Positions 37,856 through 47,267 of a stretch of DNA of 64,000 nucleotides are shown here, piece after piece. Position numbers and translations under genes: made by a program. Numbering within the stretch: position 1 is the first letter of the stretch; each line of letters opens with the position of its first letter. Under the pieces are notes generated by a model. It was not told where the DNA came from. It searched no databases and was given only the letters and a program-made list of their open reading frames with translations. This DNA is from Exiguobacterium flavidum (lineage in GTDB: Bacteria > Bacillota > Bacilli > Exiguobacteriales > Exiguobacteriaceae): contig NZ_QPKS01000003.1 of the NCBI RefSeq assembly GCF_003344535.1, forward strand, positions 186,001 to 250,000, given 5' to 3'.

Positions 37856-38752
37856 TCATTTTTTGCGGTTATTCGTCCATTTTTGATCGGCCAGCATCCG
37901 GATCGCGTGTGCCACCCCATGATCGTCATTCGTCTTCGTGACGTAGTGCGCGATTTCCTTAGCGTCCGCATGACCGTTATCCATTGCGATTGCTACACCA
38001 GCCACCTCGAACATCGGTGTATCATTCAAATTGTCACCGATAACGGCGACTTCTTCGAGTGAGAGTCCGAGATGCTCCGCGAGTATCGTGACTCCTGCGC
38101 CTTTATCTGCGCCGATCGCCATCACCTCGATGTTGTCATGACCGCTCGATGTTACATATACGCCTTCGACTTGTTCTTCGACTTCGCGCCATATATGCTG
38201 CATCAATTGATCATGTAAAGAGAACGAGATGTATTTATAGATATCGCCTGCGTCCTGATGAATGAACGAGCGGAATCCGTCGATCAGCTTGACGTCCTCA
38301 TTGACGTAATAACGATTGTGGAAGAAGTCAAAGACGTTCTTCGCCCGCTCGCTTTGCTTGCTCATCTCGCGCAGCGATTCATAGGCGGCATCGATCGTCG
38401 CGCCCTGGGCCGAGACGAGGCCATAGTCGCAAAACATCTCGAAGAAGACTTCGTACTGGGAGATGATCTGATAGATTTGTTCTGCCTGTCCCTTCGTCAG
38501 CGTCGTCTTACTTAACTCCTTGCCTTCTCGCGTCAGTACGCGCGCACCATTAGAAGCGACGACCGGACAGTCGAGCCCCGCCTTCTCGAGCAGTTCCTTG
38601 GCGTTCACATAATTGCGTCCGGTCGCGATCGCAAACTCGACGCCACGCTCCTTCGCGTAGCGGATTGCTTCGACGGCCTCCGGCGCGATTTCCTGTTTGC
38701 TCGAGAGAATCGTACCATCCATGTCTGAAACGAGTAGTTTGATGTTTGCCAT
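37856..38752 (-). CDS. Cof-type HAD-IIB phosphatase
   Basis: The 298-residue HAD hydrolase shows motif I LVSDMDGTIL, motif II ATGR, motif III lysine in GADKGAGV and motif IV GDNLNDTPMFEVAG, with the large C2 cap of Cof/YidA/YwpJ sugar-phosphate phosphatases. The ATG after AAAGGAGAGTG is used; the GTG three codons earlier overlaps that site. Substrate is unknown, but sugar phosphates and FMN are common in the group. Confidence 0.9.
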   Translation of the reverse strand: MANIKLLVSDMDGTILSSKQEIAPEAVEAIRYAKERGVEFAIATGRNYVNAKELLEKAGLDCPVVASNGARVLTREGKELSKTTLTKGQAEQIYQIISQYEVFFEMFCDYGLVSAQGATIDAAYESLREMSKQSERAKNVFDFFHNRYYVNEDVKLIDGFRSFIHQDAGDIYKYISFSLHDQLMQHIWREVEEQVEGVYVTSSGHDNIEVMAIGADKGAGVTILAEHLGLSLEEVAVIGDNLNDTPMFEVAGVAIAMDNGHADAKEIAHYVTKTNDDHGVAHAIRMLADQKWTNNRKK

Positions 38753-38841
38753 GACAATCACTCTCCTTTTCTATTCCCTGCTAATATACCATGACCGCAG
38801 ATAGACTCTCCAAAGAAAGCCTGTCGATCCGACGATACGCC

Positions 38842-38886
38842 AAAGGACCTGCTCCCCGAATGATACGGGAAACAGGTCCTTCTTCA
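38842..38886 (-). terminator. Terminator after hemY
   Basis: AAGGACCTG and CAGGTCCTT, extended by CCCG/CGGG, form a stem just past the hemY stop. The T-run is short, so efficiency is uncertain. Confidence 0.6.
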
Positions 38887-38896
38887 GCACATTATC

Positions 38897-40294
38897 TCAA
38901 CAAGTGATATGAAGTTGTTCGATTTGTTCGATGATCGACCTTGCCCCGAGTACACAATCCGGGATCCCGACACCATCGTAGGCAAGACCGGCCAGATAGA
39001 CGTGCGGATACGCCTTGGCGACGTTCTCCCTTACTAGCTTCATCCGTTCAGCGTGCCCGACCGTGTAGGCGGGAAGGCCGTCGAACAGACGACTGACGAC
39101 CGTCCGTTCAGGCTTCAGTTCCATGCCGTAGATCGACTCCAGATCACGCGTCACGATTCGGACGAGTTCTTCGTCCGTCGCACCGACGAGGACGTCCTCG
39201 CCAGGGCGACCTACGAAGGCACGAAGCACGAAATAGTCTTCCGGAGCTGAGTGGCTCCACTTTTGATCAATCACCGTACATGCCGTGATCGTATATGGCG
39301 CGTGACGATTGACGACGAACCCCGTCCCTTCGAACGGAAGCGCCTCAGTCCCCTTTTCGCAAATCAGCGTCACCGTCGCTGTCGAGTGGGCATGCAATTC
39401 TTCAAGAATCGAAAGATCAGCACCCGGCAGGAGTGAGCAAACTTGCTGATGCGGCACCGTCAGGAGGACGACGTCAGCGTATTCAGGTCCATGATCCGTC
39501 TTCAGCCGATATCGACCGTCCTCCTCCCGGATTTCGAGCAGCGGCGTCTCGAGTCGGATTTCTGTCCTTTCGAGTACTTCCTCGAGCCGTTCGATGACGG
39601 ATTCAAGCCCGGTCGTAAGCGACAGGAACTGTCCCGATTTCTCACCGCCGACCGCACCCATTCTGCTCTCGGGGCGCATCAGGCGCATCCCTTCGAACAA
39701 GGATCCCGTCTTCTGTTCACCGGCAAGAAATTGCGGATAGGTCGCGAACGTGCTCATCCGGTCGATGTCACCGGCATAGATGCCGGACAAGAGCGGCTCG
39801 ATCAACTTCTCGACGAGCGCATCTCCGACACGCGGGCGCAGGTAGCTTCCGAGCGGAATATCCACGGTCGGGAATTCGAGTTCTCCCGGATGGAGCAGAC
39901 GCTCAGCCGTCTCCTGTTTCTCCTCATCCGTCAGAAGTGCCGTCTCACTAAACAGAGTGAGATCAGTCGGAATCCCCATGACCGTTCCTTTCGGTATCGG
40001 ATGGAGGCCGTCCGGTGCAAGGATGTAAGACTGAGAGGTGTTGTTGCGGACGAGCTTGTCGCCGAGTCCGATCGACTCGATCAAATCCGTGAACACATGT
40101 TTGCGCGCAACGTAGGAATCCGGACCGCGCTCGATCGTGAATTCTTCCTCGCGGAAAGTAGCGATTTTACCGCCGAGACGTTCACCTGCTTCGATCAAAG
40201 TGATGTTCATATGCGGAAGTACCTGCTCTGCATAGTAAGCGGCGGCGAGACCGGTGATCCCGCCGCCGACGATGACGAGTCGCTTACTTGGCAT
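38897..40294 (-). CDS. hemY: Coproporphyrinogen III oxidase (HemY/CgoX)
   Basis: In Bacillota HemY oxidises coproporphyrinogen III to coproporphyrin III. The 465-residue FAD enzyme begins with the dinucleotide motif [15 protein letters not shown] and contains [19 protein letters not shown] and the C-terminal [15 protein letters not shown] motif. The true start is the ATG overlapping the last 11 bp of hemH; the longer frame through hemH is rejected. It is the last gene of hemEHY. Confidence 0.95.
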   Translation of the reverse strand: MPSKRLVIVGGGITGLAAAYYAEQVLPHMNITLIEAGERLGGKIATFREEEFTIERGPDSYVARKHVFTDLIESIGLGDKLVRNNTSQSYILAPDGLHPIPKGTVMGIPTDLTLFSETALLTDEEKQETAERLLHPGELEFPTVDIPLGSYLRPRVGDALVEKLIEPLLSGIYAGDIDRMSTFATYPQFLAGEQKTGSLFEGMRLMRPESRMGAVGGEKSGQFLSLTTGLESVIERLEEVLERTEIRLETPLLEIREEDGRYRLKTDHGPEYADVVLLTVPHQQVCSLLPGADLSILEELHAHSTATVTLICEKGTEALPFEGTGFVVNRHAPYTITACTVIDQKWSHSAPEDYFVLRAFVGRPGEDVLVGATDEELVRIVTRDLESIYGMELKPERTVVSRLFDGLPAYTVGHAERMKLVRENVAKAYPHVYLAGLAYDGVGIPDCVLGARSIIEQIEQLHITC

Positions 40295-41216
40295 AGCTGA
40301 CGACCTGCTTCGAGACTGCGTCAGCCACGGCCCGCATGAATGCCGGCTCTGCATTCGGCATCGCAGGGCGCGCATAATGGACGCCAATCTCTTCACAAAC
40401 CACTTTACATTCATAGTCGTTGTCAAACAGTACTTCGAGATGATCCGCGACGAAGCCCACAGGGACGTAGATGAATGCTTCGTACCCTTCCTTCGCGTGA
40501 ATGTCGCGCGTCAGGTCCTGTACGTCCGGTCCGAGCCAAGGTTCAGGCGTCTGACCAGCAGATTGCCAGCCCGTCACCATGTTCTTGACACCGGCACGCT
40601 CCGCAATCAGACGAGCCGTCTCTTCGAGCTGCTCCGGATACGGATCGCCGTTTGCGATGATTTTCTCAGGCAAGCTGTGCGCAGAGACGACGAGGACCGC
40701 CTTGTCTTCCGCGACAGGAAGCGCATCGAACGTCGAGCGGATCGCCTTGCCCCACCAGTCGATGAATGCTTCTTCCGCGTACCAGGATTCGACCGAAGCG
40801 AGCGCGATGCCGTGCTTATCTGCGACTTCCTTCGCACGTCCATTGTAAGAACGGATGCTAAACGTCGAATAATGAGGCGCGAGGACGACGGACACGGCTT
40901 CCGTGATGCCGTCCTTCGCCATCTGCTCGACTGCGTCCTCGACGAACGGTTCGATATGCTTCAGACCGATATAGAGTTTGAACTCGAGTTCTCCGGCGTA
41001 TCTCTCATTGAGCTGACGTTTCAGCTCTTCCGCCTGATTGATCGTGATTTGCGCAAGCGGCGAGACGCCACCGATTGCTTCATAACGTTCCGTCAGGTCC
41101 TGAAGTGCTTCCTGTGAAGGTGCCCGTCCGTGACGGATATGCGTGTAGTAACGCTCGATGTCCTCAGGTTTATATGGTGTTCCGTAAGCCATTACTAGTA
41201 GGCCGATCGTCTTCAT
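40284..41216 (-). CDS. hemH: Coproporphyrin ferrochelatase
   Basis: HemH (CpfC) inserts iron into coproporphyrin III. The 310-residue protein shows [23 protein letters not shown] in part, the metal-site histidine and its context in [11 protein letters not shown], and the glutamate in [22 protein letters not shown] ([11 protein letters not shown] is diagnostic). It overlaps hemE by 4 bp (ATGA) and hemY by 11 bp, so the three are tightly coupled. Confidence 0.97.
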   Translation of the reverse strand: MKTIGLLVMAYGTPYKPEDIERYYTHIRHGRAPSQEALQDLTERYEAIGGVSPLAQITINQAEELKRQLNERYAGELEFKLYIGLKHIEPFVEDAVEQMAKDGITEAVSVVLAPHYSTFSIRSYNGRAKEVADKHGIALASVESWYAEEAFIDWWGKAIRSTFDALPVAEDKAVLVVSAHSLPEKIIANGDPYPEQLEETARLIAERAGVKNMVTGWQSAGQTPEPWLGPDVQDLTRDIHAKEGYEAFIYVPVGFVADHLEVLFDNDYECKVVCEEIGVHYARPAMPNAEPAFMRAVADAVSKQVVSYAK

Positions 41217-42259
41217 TTCGTTACCCCCATTTTTTCGCGAGAATAGTCATGGATGAATGCAGTCAATCGCTTCAGCACTTCCGGATCGACTTCCGGGAAG
41301 ATCCCGTGCCCGAGGTTGAAGACGAATCCTGGCTGCTTCATCCCCATGTCGAGAATCTCCTTCGCCTTTGCCTCGAGGATATCCCATGGTGCGAGCAGAT
41401 AAGACGGGTCGAGGTTGCCCTGGACCGTCTTCGTGATGCCGCGCTCACGCGCCTCGTCGATCGACAGACGCCAGTCGAGTCCGACGACGTCGAGCGGAAG
41501 ACTGTGCCACTCTTCAGCGAGATGACTCGCACCGACGCCGAACATGATCATCGGCACACCCGTATCCTTCAATTCCGTGAAGATTCGCTCCATCGTCGGT
41601 TTGATGTACCGGACGTAATCCTTCCGGCTCGTCGTCCCTACCCATGAATCGAAGATCTGGAACGCCTGGATTCCTGCATCGACCTGTGAACGGATGTAAT
41701 CGATGACCATGTCACCGAGCTTCTCCATCAACGCATGCCAAACATCCGGCTGTCCATACATCAAAGCCTTCGTCTTATGATAACCTTTTGACGGGCCGCC
41801 CTCGATCATGTAGCTCGCGAGCGTAAATGGCGCACCCGAGAATCCGATGAGCGGCACTTCAAGCCGTCCTCGGAGAATCTTGATCGTCTCGTAGATGTAA
41901 GGGATGTCCTCTTTATTGAAAGGTTTCAGCGCCTCGACATCTTCCATCGTCCGAATCGGATTGGCGATGACCGGACCGATTCCGCTCTTGATTTCGACAT
42001 CGACACCCATCGAAGGGAGCGGAGTCATGATGTCCTTGTAGAGGATGGCAGCGTCGACACCGAGCTGCTTGACCGGAAGCTCCGTCACATAAGCGCCGAG
42101 TTCCGAATCGTGTGTGATTTCGAACAGTGTCCGTGTCTTCTTGATTTCGCGATATTCCGCCTGGTAACGCCCAGCTTGACGCATATACCAGACCGGCACA
42201 TGGCTCGTCTCCTCGCCGCGGATCGCCCGCAAGAACGTATCATTGAATTTATTCATCAT
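41213..42259 (-). CDS. hemE: Uroporphyrinogen decarboxylase
   Basis: HemE removes four carboxyl groups from uroporphyrinogen III. The 348-residue protein has the signature [12 protein letters not shown] near the N-terminus and [17 protein letters not shown] (AGAPFTLA-type signature 2) at about 138, plus [14 protein letters not shown]. It is first in the hemEHY operon, with a candidate promoter 75-100 bp upstream. Two ATGs follow AGGGGTAG; the first is used. Confidence 0.97.
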   Translation of the reverse strand: MMNKFNDTFLRAIRGEETSHVPVWYMRQAGRYQAEYREIKKTRTLFEITHDSELGAYVTELPVKQLGVDAAILYKDIMTPLPSMGVDVEIKSGIGPVIANPIRTMEDVEALKPFNKEDIPYIYETIKILRGRLEVPLIGFSGAPFTLASYMIEGGPSKGYHKTKALMYGQPDVWHALMEKLGDMVIDYIRSQVDAGIQAFQIFDSWVGTTSRKDYVRYIKPTMERIFTELKDTGVPMIMFGVGASHLAEEWHSLPLDVVGLDWRLSIDEARERGITKTVQGNLDPSYLLAPWDILEAKAKEILDMGMKQPGFVFNLGHGIFPEVDPEVLKRLTAFIHDYSREKMGVTK

Positions 42260-42329
42260 GAAACTACCCCTTTATATCTGATTCTTTCGCCCCAAAAAAT
42301 GATCCCAATAAGTTTGTGAATACAGAAAC

Positions 42330-42358
42330 ATTATACTTGAAATCAAGACGACTGTCCC
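42330..42358 (-). promoter_or_regulatory. Candidate sigma-A promoter of hemEHY
   Basis: The minus strand reads GGGACA, 17 bases, TATAAT. The -10 is perfect and the -35 keeps four of six consensus bases. Confidence 0.7.
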
Positions 42359-42392
42359 ATTAAATCGTTTACAAATGTGTCCATTCTTCCGC

Positions 42393-42698
42393 TTATTTGC
42401 GGTACATGCCGAACGCCGCGTTTAGCTGACCGCGAATCAGATCCGTCCGCTGTTCCTGGGTGATCTTTCTTTCCTTCTCCTTGATGTCGTGCGTACTCCA
42501 TCCCTCCTCGATTTTTTCTGCCACGGCGACGAGCCGTTCGACATCCGTAAAGGAATATTTCCTTGTGTTGCCGGCAGATCGTTCAGGATGGATCAGTTTC
42601 CTCTTCTCATAGTAACGGATTTGCCGCTCTGACAATCCCGTCAGTTCGCAGACGATGCCGATCGTCATCACTTTTTTCTCCCGGTAACCCTCTCCCAT
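42393..42698 (-). CDS. tnrA: Nitrogen-limitation regulator TnrA (MerR family)
   Basis: The 101-residue protein has the TnrA/GlnR winged helix (VMTIGIVCELTGLSERQIRYYEKRKLI, of which LSERQIRYYE is diagnostic), RKYSFTDVERL, and a C-terminus RGQLNAAFGMYRK like the TnrA tail that feedback-inhibited glutamine synthetase binds. TnrA activates ammonium transport and other genes under nitrogen limitation. The ATG after AAAGGGAGGAAG is used. It is divergent from amtB, with a perfect TnrA box between them, and not next to glnA, which argues for TnrA rather than GlnR. Confidence 0.88.
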   Translation of the reverse strand: MGEGYREKKVMTIGIVCELTGLSERQIRYYEKRKLIHPERSAGNTRKYSFTDVERLVAVAEKIEEGWSTHDIKEKERKITQEQRTDLIRGQLNAAFGMYRK

Positions 42699-42728
42699 GG
42701 CACTTCCTCCCTTTACAGAAAAATACCA

Positions 42729-42745
42729 TGTCAGATTATCTGACA
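42729..42745. promoter_or_regulatory. TnrA box between tnrA and amtB
   Basis: TGTCAGATTATCTGACA fits TGTNANAWWWTMTNACA at every position. Its centre is 50 bp before the amtB start expected from the TAAAGT -10 at 42775-42780, the spacing used at TnrA-activated promoters. It could also serve tnrA autoregulation. Confidence 0.88.
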
Positions 42746-42815
42746 CAAGTCGTTACTCTTTACCCTTTTGCGATTAAAGTTATCACATCTCAACTGACAA
42801 AAAGGAGGAATCACC

Positions 42816-44105
42816 ATGAGTACAGCGGATTTATTCGTCTCCATCGACACGTTTTACGTCTTATTCGCAGCCCTGCTCGTCTTTACGATGCAAATCGGAT
42901 TCTTGCTTCTCGAGACGGGAATGCTTCGAGCGAAGAACGCTGGTCACGTAGCTGTCAAACAGCTGATCAGCTTCTCGGTCGCAGCCCTCGCGTTCTGGGC
43001 GGTCGGGTTCGGTCTTACCTTCGGGGACGGCAACTCGGTCTTCGGCACGGAAGGATTCTTCCTTGCCGGCAACTTCGCCTCGCTCGACTGGTCGCACGTG
43101 ACGATCGATGTCAAGTTCCTGTTCCAGCTCTCTTTCGCCGCAGTCTCCCTAGCTATCGCGTGGGGCGGATTCGCAGAACGCGCCAAGCTTTCCGTCTATC
43201 TGCTGTTCGGCACATTCTTCATCGCGATCATCTACCCGATCATCGCACGCTCCGTCTGGGCCGGCGGATTTCTCGGTTCGCTCGGCATGCAGGATTTCGC
43301 AGGCTCGACCGTCGTCCATCTCCAAGGTGGAATCGCGGCACTCGTCGCTGCCCTTATATTGAAGAAACGAATCGGAGCCGAGAAGAGTCCGCTCCTCGGG
43401 CACAACGTCATCTACTCCGTCGTCGGCACGTTCATCCTCTGGCTCTGCTGGTTTGGCTTCAACGCCGGTTCGACGTTGACGATCGCTGACGGATTCTTCA
43501 GCTACGTCGCTTTGACGACGCTCCTCGCGACGGCTGCAGGCGCGCTCGGCGCGCTGGCCGTCTCCTTCTGGCACCGCCGCGTCGCTGACATTCCTTCGAT
43601 CATCAACGGTGTCTTGGCGGCACTCGTCGCGATCACAGCCGCCTGCGCTTTCGTTGAGCCTTGGGCTGCCGCACTGATCGGATTCCTTTCCGGTATGTTG
43701 ACCTACGGCACGAGCATCGCTCTCGCACGGCACGTCGACGATCCGCTTTGCGCCTTCTCCGTCCACGGCGTAGCCGGAATATTCGGTACGCTCGCGACTG
43801 GCCTGTTCGCCTCACCACGGCTCGTCGAGACGACTGGCATCGGCAGCGCAGGACTCTTCTATGGAGGCGGATTCTCGCAGCTCGGTGTCCAGGCGCTCGG
43901 TGTCGTCCTCGCGATCGCCATCGTCAGCGTCCTCAGCTATGCATTCCTGAAAGTGCTCGACATGACGATCGGTCTCCGGATCGGCCGCGAAGACGAGCTC
44001 CGCGGACTCGATGTCGCAGAACACGGCCAGCCGTCTTACGATCTACCTCCTTCCCGTTCGCAGGATGTCGCGTATGAGGTGGACGAGCGCGAAAGTGCGA
44101 ACTGA
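42816..44105 (+). CDS. amtB: Ammonium transporter
   Basis: The 429-residue Amt/MEP protein (NrgA of B. subtilis) has 11 membrane helices. The pore regions include GFLLLETGMLRAKN, DFAGSTVVHLQGGIAALVAA (with the first pore histidine) and FSVHGVAGIFGTLATGLF (with the second). The cytosolic tail is short. AAAAGGAGG precedes the ATG. No glnK/nrgB follows; the next gene is on the other strand after a terminator, which differs from the usual amtB-glnK pair. Confidence 0.96.
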   Translation: MSTADLFVSIDTFYVLFAALLVFTMQIGFLLLETGMLRAKNAGHVAVKQLISFSVAALAFWAVGFGLTFGDGNSVFGTEGFFLAGNFASLDWSHVTIDVKFLFQLSFAAVSLAIAWGGFAERAKLSVYLLFGTFFIAIIYPIIARSVWAGGFLGSLGMQDFAGSTVVHLQGGIAALVAALILKKRIGAEKSPLLGHNVIYSVVGTFILWLCWFGFNAGSTLTIADGFFSYVALTTLLATAAGALGALAVSFWHRRVADIPSIINGVLAALVAITAACAFVEPWAAALIGFLSGMLTYGTSIALARHVDDPLCAFSVHGVAGIFGTLATGLFASPRLVETTGIGSAGLFYGGGFSQLGVQALGVVLAIAIVSVLSYAFLKVLDMTIGLRIGREDELRGLDVAEHGQPSYDLPPSRSQDVAYEVDERESAN

Positions 44106-44133
44106 TTCACCTGAGACCTTCCCCTCTGCATGA

Positions 44134-44171
44134 CGAAAGTCCCTTTTCCGGTAAGGAATAAGGGACTTTTT
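44134..44171. terminator. Bidirectional terminator between amtB and ecsB
   Basis: AAAGTCCCTT and AAGGGACTTT enclose an inner TTCC/GGAA hairpin, with Ts following on the plus strand. Confidence 0.85.
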
Positions 44172-44184
44172 GATGCATAAAAGC

Positions 44185-45327
44185 TCATTTCCGTGCGTAA
44201 TACTCACCGATCAGGACTGTAACCACAGCAGCAGGCAGGATCGCAGTTCCTCCTCCGAACACCAGCCCAGCCAGCGACAAGATGACGGTTTGCACACCGT
44301 AAGCGAAGCGAATCAACCGTCGTTTCGCCGCCTGTCGGCCTGTTTCCGGGAGCGGTAGCAGGCGTGTCAACAAATGTTCATTTATCGCCCGAGTGAACGG
44401 CGCGAGCTGGAAGACCGTGACTCCGACAAAGGCCGGGATCGCAAGCGCGACCATCCAGTCATTTCCTTGCCCGAGCCACATGAAGACCGTTGCGACCATC
44501 GTCAGACGGAGAATCAGACCCAGGCCGTCCGTACTGCGAATGAACTGTTTTCGATAAAGGTAGTCGAACGATCTCCCCTCGGCATTGGCCGTCCGCTCGA
44601 CCAAACTACTGAGCAGACGGCGCGGACGGTAGCTCTGCGGCATTCTCGGCACATCGACGAACCAGTTGGCGACTCTATAGAAACGTTCACGCGATTCTCG
44701 CTCAAGCATCGTCCATTCAAGCAGAGGCAGGCGTTCGTTACGTTTCAGGTGCAACACGATCATCAAGAAGAAAGCCACGACACCGACCATCATCTCCATA
44801 TCCACAAGGACCAGAATGCTGGCACCGCATGCATATAATATGACAATTCGATGCGGAACGTGCTCAAGCTTCGATAAGTTCGCGGCGGCCCCGAAAACTG
44901 CGATACTCGCGAAGAGGACTAAAAGTTCGAGCGCGCCGATACTTTCTGTGCGGACATAGAGTGCGCTGACGAACAGGAACGGAACGACCGCTCTGGCCAT
45001 CCCGAATAGCGCGTTGTAAAGACGCACCCTGTTCATGAACGGCTGAAGTCGCGATAGCGTGGGCAGCAGGAAAACCTGATCGGCTTCTACGAGGAACGTT
45101 CTTGATGAACGGTAGGCAGCAGCGAGCAAGAAGCAAGCGGCCATCAGCCAACGACTTGGAAAAGATACGTCCACCTCGTCCAGAAAACGGCCGTAGACGA
45201 CCAAGCCGTAAAGCAGGACGAAGTAGACGGTAAAGAGTAAACCACCGTTCGCCATGTAGCGCATATACTTCATCGTCTCGACCATCGAGGACGACAGACG
45301 GTCGCGCCAGAGGGTCGATCCGTTCAT
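44185..45327 (-). CDS. ecsB: ABC transporter permease EcsB
   Basis: The 380-residue membrane protein matches EcsB: MKYMRYMANGGLLFTVYF-type start (ALMRYMANGG context), the RSSRTFLVEADQVFLLP motif, PRRLLSSLVERT and about nine membrane helices. With EcsA it forms a transporter needed for competence, secretion and regulated membrane proteolysis via RasP in B. subtilis, exporting peptide fragments. It overlaps ecsA by 4 bp. No ecsC follows. Confidence 0.9.
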   Translation of the reverse strand: MNGSTLWRDRLSSSMVETMKYMRYMANGGLLFTVYFVLLYGLVVYGRFLDEVDVSFPSRWLMAACFLLAAAYRSSRTFLVEADQVFLLPTLSRLQPFMNRVRLYNALFGMARAVVPFLFVSALYVRTESIGALELLVLFASIAVFGAAANLSKLEHVPHRIVILYACGASILVLVDMEMMVGVVAFFLMIVLHLKRNERLPLLEWTMLERESRERFYRVANWFVDVPRMPQSYRPRRLLSSLVERTANAEGRSFDYLYRKQFIRSTDGLGLILRLTMVATVFMWLGQGNDWMVALAIPAFVGVTVFQLAPFTRAINEHLLTRLLPLPETGRQAAKRRLIRFAYGVQTVILSLAGLVFGGGTAILPAAVVTVLIGEYYARK

Positions 45328-46058
45328 CGTTCCGCCTCCTCGATCGCACGGACGTACAGGTCGTCGAGCGTTCCGTTCTCAAGACCGTACCGTCTGCGCA
45401 ATTCCTCTGTCGTCCCCTCTGCCGCTACACGCCCTTCATGGAGCAAGACGAAGCGGTCACAGTGTCGTTCTGCCGTCTCGAGGATATGCGTAGACATCAA
45501 AATCCCCTTCCCCTCTTTCTTCAGTTCCGAGAAGATGAGCAGGAGCTCACGAATCGCCAGCGGATCAAGTCCGACGAACGGTTCGTCGACGACCAGCAGT
45601 TCGCTTCCTGTGACGAGGGCGCAGAGAATCATCGCCTTTTGCTTCATCCCTTTAGAAAAGACGCTCGGAAACCAGGCAAGCTGCTTCTTCATCCGCATCC
45701 TTTCCGCATAGAAGTCCGACCGTTCTTTTGCTGTCCCCTCATCGACACCATAGCCTTGGGCGATCAGACGAAGGTGTTCCTGCAACGTCAGCTGCTCGTA
45801 CAGCATCGGCTGTTCCGGGATGTAGGCGACCTGTCTTCTATAGGATTGCTCGTCCTGTTCTAATTCATACCCGTTCACCTTCACCTGTCCCGATTTGACG
45901 GGCAACAAGCCGAGAACATGCTTGATCGTCGTCGATTTCCCTGCTCCGTTCAGACCGATCAGACCGACAAGCTCACCTGCGTTAACCTTTATATCAATAT
46001 CATGTATAACTTGTTTGGCACCATACCCGCCTGACAAATTGTTGATTTCAAGTAACAT
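45324..46058 (-). CDS. ecsA: ABC transporter ATP-binding protein EcsA
   Basis: The 244-residue ATPase has Walker A GLNGAGKST, signature FSKGMKQKAMILCAL, Walker B LLVVDEPFVGLDP and switch histidine in MSTHIL, all as in EcsA. In B. subtilis ecsAB diverges directly from hit; here a block of about 3 kb separates them. The start is the ATG following an AAGGATGTT-like site and a purine-rich stretch. Confidence 0.92.
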   Translation of the reverse strand: MLLEINNLSGGYGAKQVIHDIDIKVNAGELVGLIGLNGAGKSTTIKHVLGLLPVKSGQVKVNGYELEQDEQSYRRQVAYIPEQPMLYEQLTLQEHLRLIAQGYGVDEGTAKERSDFYAERMRMKKQLAWFPSVFSKGMKQKAMILCALVTGSELLVVDEPFVGLDPLAIRELLLIFSELKKEGKGILMSTHILETAERHCDRFVLLHEGRVAAEGTTEELRRRYGLENGTLDDLYVRAIEEAER

Positions 46059-46354
46059 CCTTCATTCCCCCTTCTTCTACTTCATCCTAGTCAATCAGGA
46101 GTTTTTTTTCCACTGCGTAATATTTTTTTAGATGAAAAAGGTTTGAATGTTTTCATTTTCGGCAATCATTAGTAGTGTAATCGTTACATCAATATAAAAA
46201 AATCGAGACGTAAGGAGGCGAAGGAATCGCTTGCTTATTTCATAATCGGACAATTGGTCTACACTTCTAGTTGTATATACCAATACATTATGAAATGGTT
46301 CAGAAAGAGGTTAACATGTAATCGGTCTTATTTTCCATCTAGCCCTTCACCGGT
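46059..46354. other. AT-rich intergenic region upstream of ecsA
   Basis: No convincing gene is seen. It should contain the ecsA promoter. A GGAGGCGAAGGA sequence near 46215 resembles a ribosome site but no start codon opens a useful frame, and a 35-codon frame from 46290 has no ribosome site. Confidence 0.5.
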
Positions 46355-46380
46355 GTTTAACGGAGAAGGAAAAAAGGTAA
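46355..46380 (+). promoter_or_regulatory. Candidate sigma-B promoter of the GlsB genes
   Basis: GTTTAA, 14 bases, AGGTAA resembles the sigma-B consensus GTTTAA-N12-15-GGGTAT and predicts a leader of about 25 bases before the first GlsB start. B. subtilis members of this family such as YwzA are general-stress proteins, which fits. Confidence 0.5.
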
Positions 46381-46410
46381 ATTATTATTACAACTAAAGG
46401 AGTGTTATTG

Positions 46411-46665
46411 ATGGGATTCTTATGGGCATTGATTGTTGGAGGTTTGATTGGGTGGGTCGCTAGTCTATTGATCGGACGCGACGTACCTGGCGGAGTTATC
46501 GGGAACATTGTTGCTGGTTTCATCGGTGCGATGATTGGTCAATCGCTGTTTGGTACGTGGGGGCCGGACTTGGCCGGTTTCGCTATCATTCCAGCCATTC
46601 TCGGCGCAATTATCTTGATCTTTATCGTTTCAATCATCCTGCGTGCACTGAGCAAGAAACGCTAA
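46411..46665 (+). CDS. GlsB/YeaQ/YmgE-family small membrane protein
   Basis: The 84-residue protein is almost wholly hydrophobic, with three helices and glycine-rich turns (GRDVPGGVIGNIVAGFIGA). It belongs to the transglycosylase-associated family, which includes GlsB and B. subtilis YwzA; the molecular role is unknown but stress induction is common. The ATG after AAAGGAGTG is used. A close paralogue follows after 49 bp. Confidence 0.9.
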   Translation: MGFLWALIVGGLIGWVASLLIGRDVPGGVIGNIVAGFIGAMIGQSLFGTWGPDLAGFAIIPAILGAIILIFIVSIILRALSKKR

Positions 46666-46714
46666 GAAGAAGCACAGCAACGTTCTAATACAACAATAAA
46701 AAGGAGTGTTTTAA

Positions 46715-46966
46715 ATGGGATTCTTATGGGCATTGATCGTCGGCGGTATTATTGGGTGGCTTGCAAGCTTGATTCTAGGTAAAGACGTACCAGGCGGCAT
46801 CATTGGTAACATCATCGCAGGTTTCGTAGGTGCATTGATTGGTCAAGCGCTGTTCGGCACATGGGGTCCTGACCTCGCTGGGTTCGCTATCGTACCCGCT
46901 CTTCTCGGTGCGATCATCTTGATCCTTATCGTCTCGTTCATTCTTCGTGCAGTGAACAAACGATAA
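46715..46966 (+). CDS. GlsB/YeaQ/YmgE-family small membrane protein, tandem paralogue
   Basis: The 83-residue protein differs from its upstream neighbour at few positions: both begin MGFLWALIVGG and share DVPGGxIGNIxAGFxGAxIGQ and WGPDLAGFAI. Even the ribosome site context (AAGGAGTGTT) is repeated, so the pair arose by recent tandem duplication. It is probably cotranscribed with the first copy and ended by the hairpin at 47037. Confidence 0.9.
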   Translation: MGFLWALIVGGIIGWLASLILGKDVPGGIIGNIIAGFVGALIGQALFGTWGPDLAGFAIVPALLGAIILILIVSFILRAVNKR

Positions 46967-47036
46967 TCGGAAGTCGAAACAAGGCTGTTGCATTCAACGT
47001 ACTCCCTTTCAGACTTGAAAATATTAACAAGCAATG

Positions 47037-47080
47037 AAGATAGCCATCTGATTCTTTTAGGGATCAGATGGCTATCTTTT
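47037..47080 (+). terminator. Terminator after the GlsB pair
   Basis: AAGATAGCCATCTGAT and ATCAGATGGCTATCTT form a 16-bp perfect stem followed by TTGTTTTCG. Confidence 0.85.
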
Positions 47081-47267
47081 GTTTTCGTCCCGATAATCAT
47101 CAGGAGCGTCTACCCGAATCGGCATTCGATGGGAAAATACGATTTCACCAAGATCATACCAGATTTTCTCATCACGATAGGCAAAGTAAAGAACCAATTG
47201 CAGTAAAAAGAATCACGTGTTTGTAAAATAATGTATACTCAAACAAATGAACATCGAGGTGATGGAA

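Noticed and set aside
39443-41117. Two long plus-strand frames opposite hemY and hemH
   Set aside because: They mirror well-defined hem genes and encode Arg-rich low-complexity products, typical antisense shadows in this GC-rich coding pattern.
46290-46398. A 35-codon frame before the GlsB genes
   Set aside because: No ribosome site, and it overlaps the candidate sigma-B promoter.
46988-47206. A 72-codon frame after the GlsB pair
   Set aside because: It reads through the 16-bp terminator stem and has no ribosome site.
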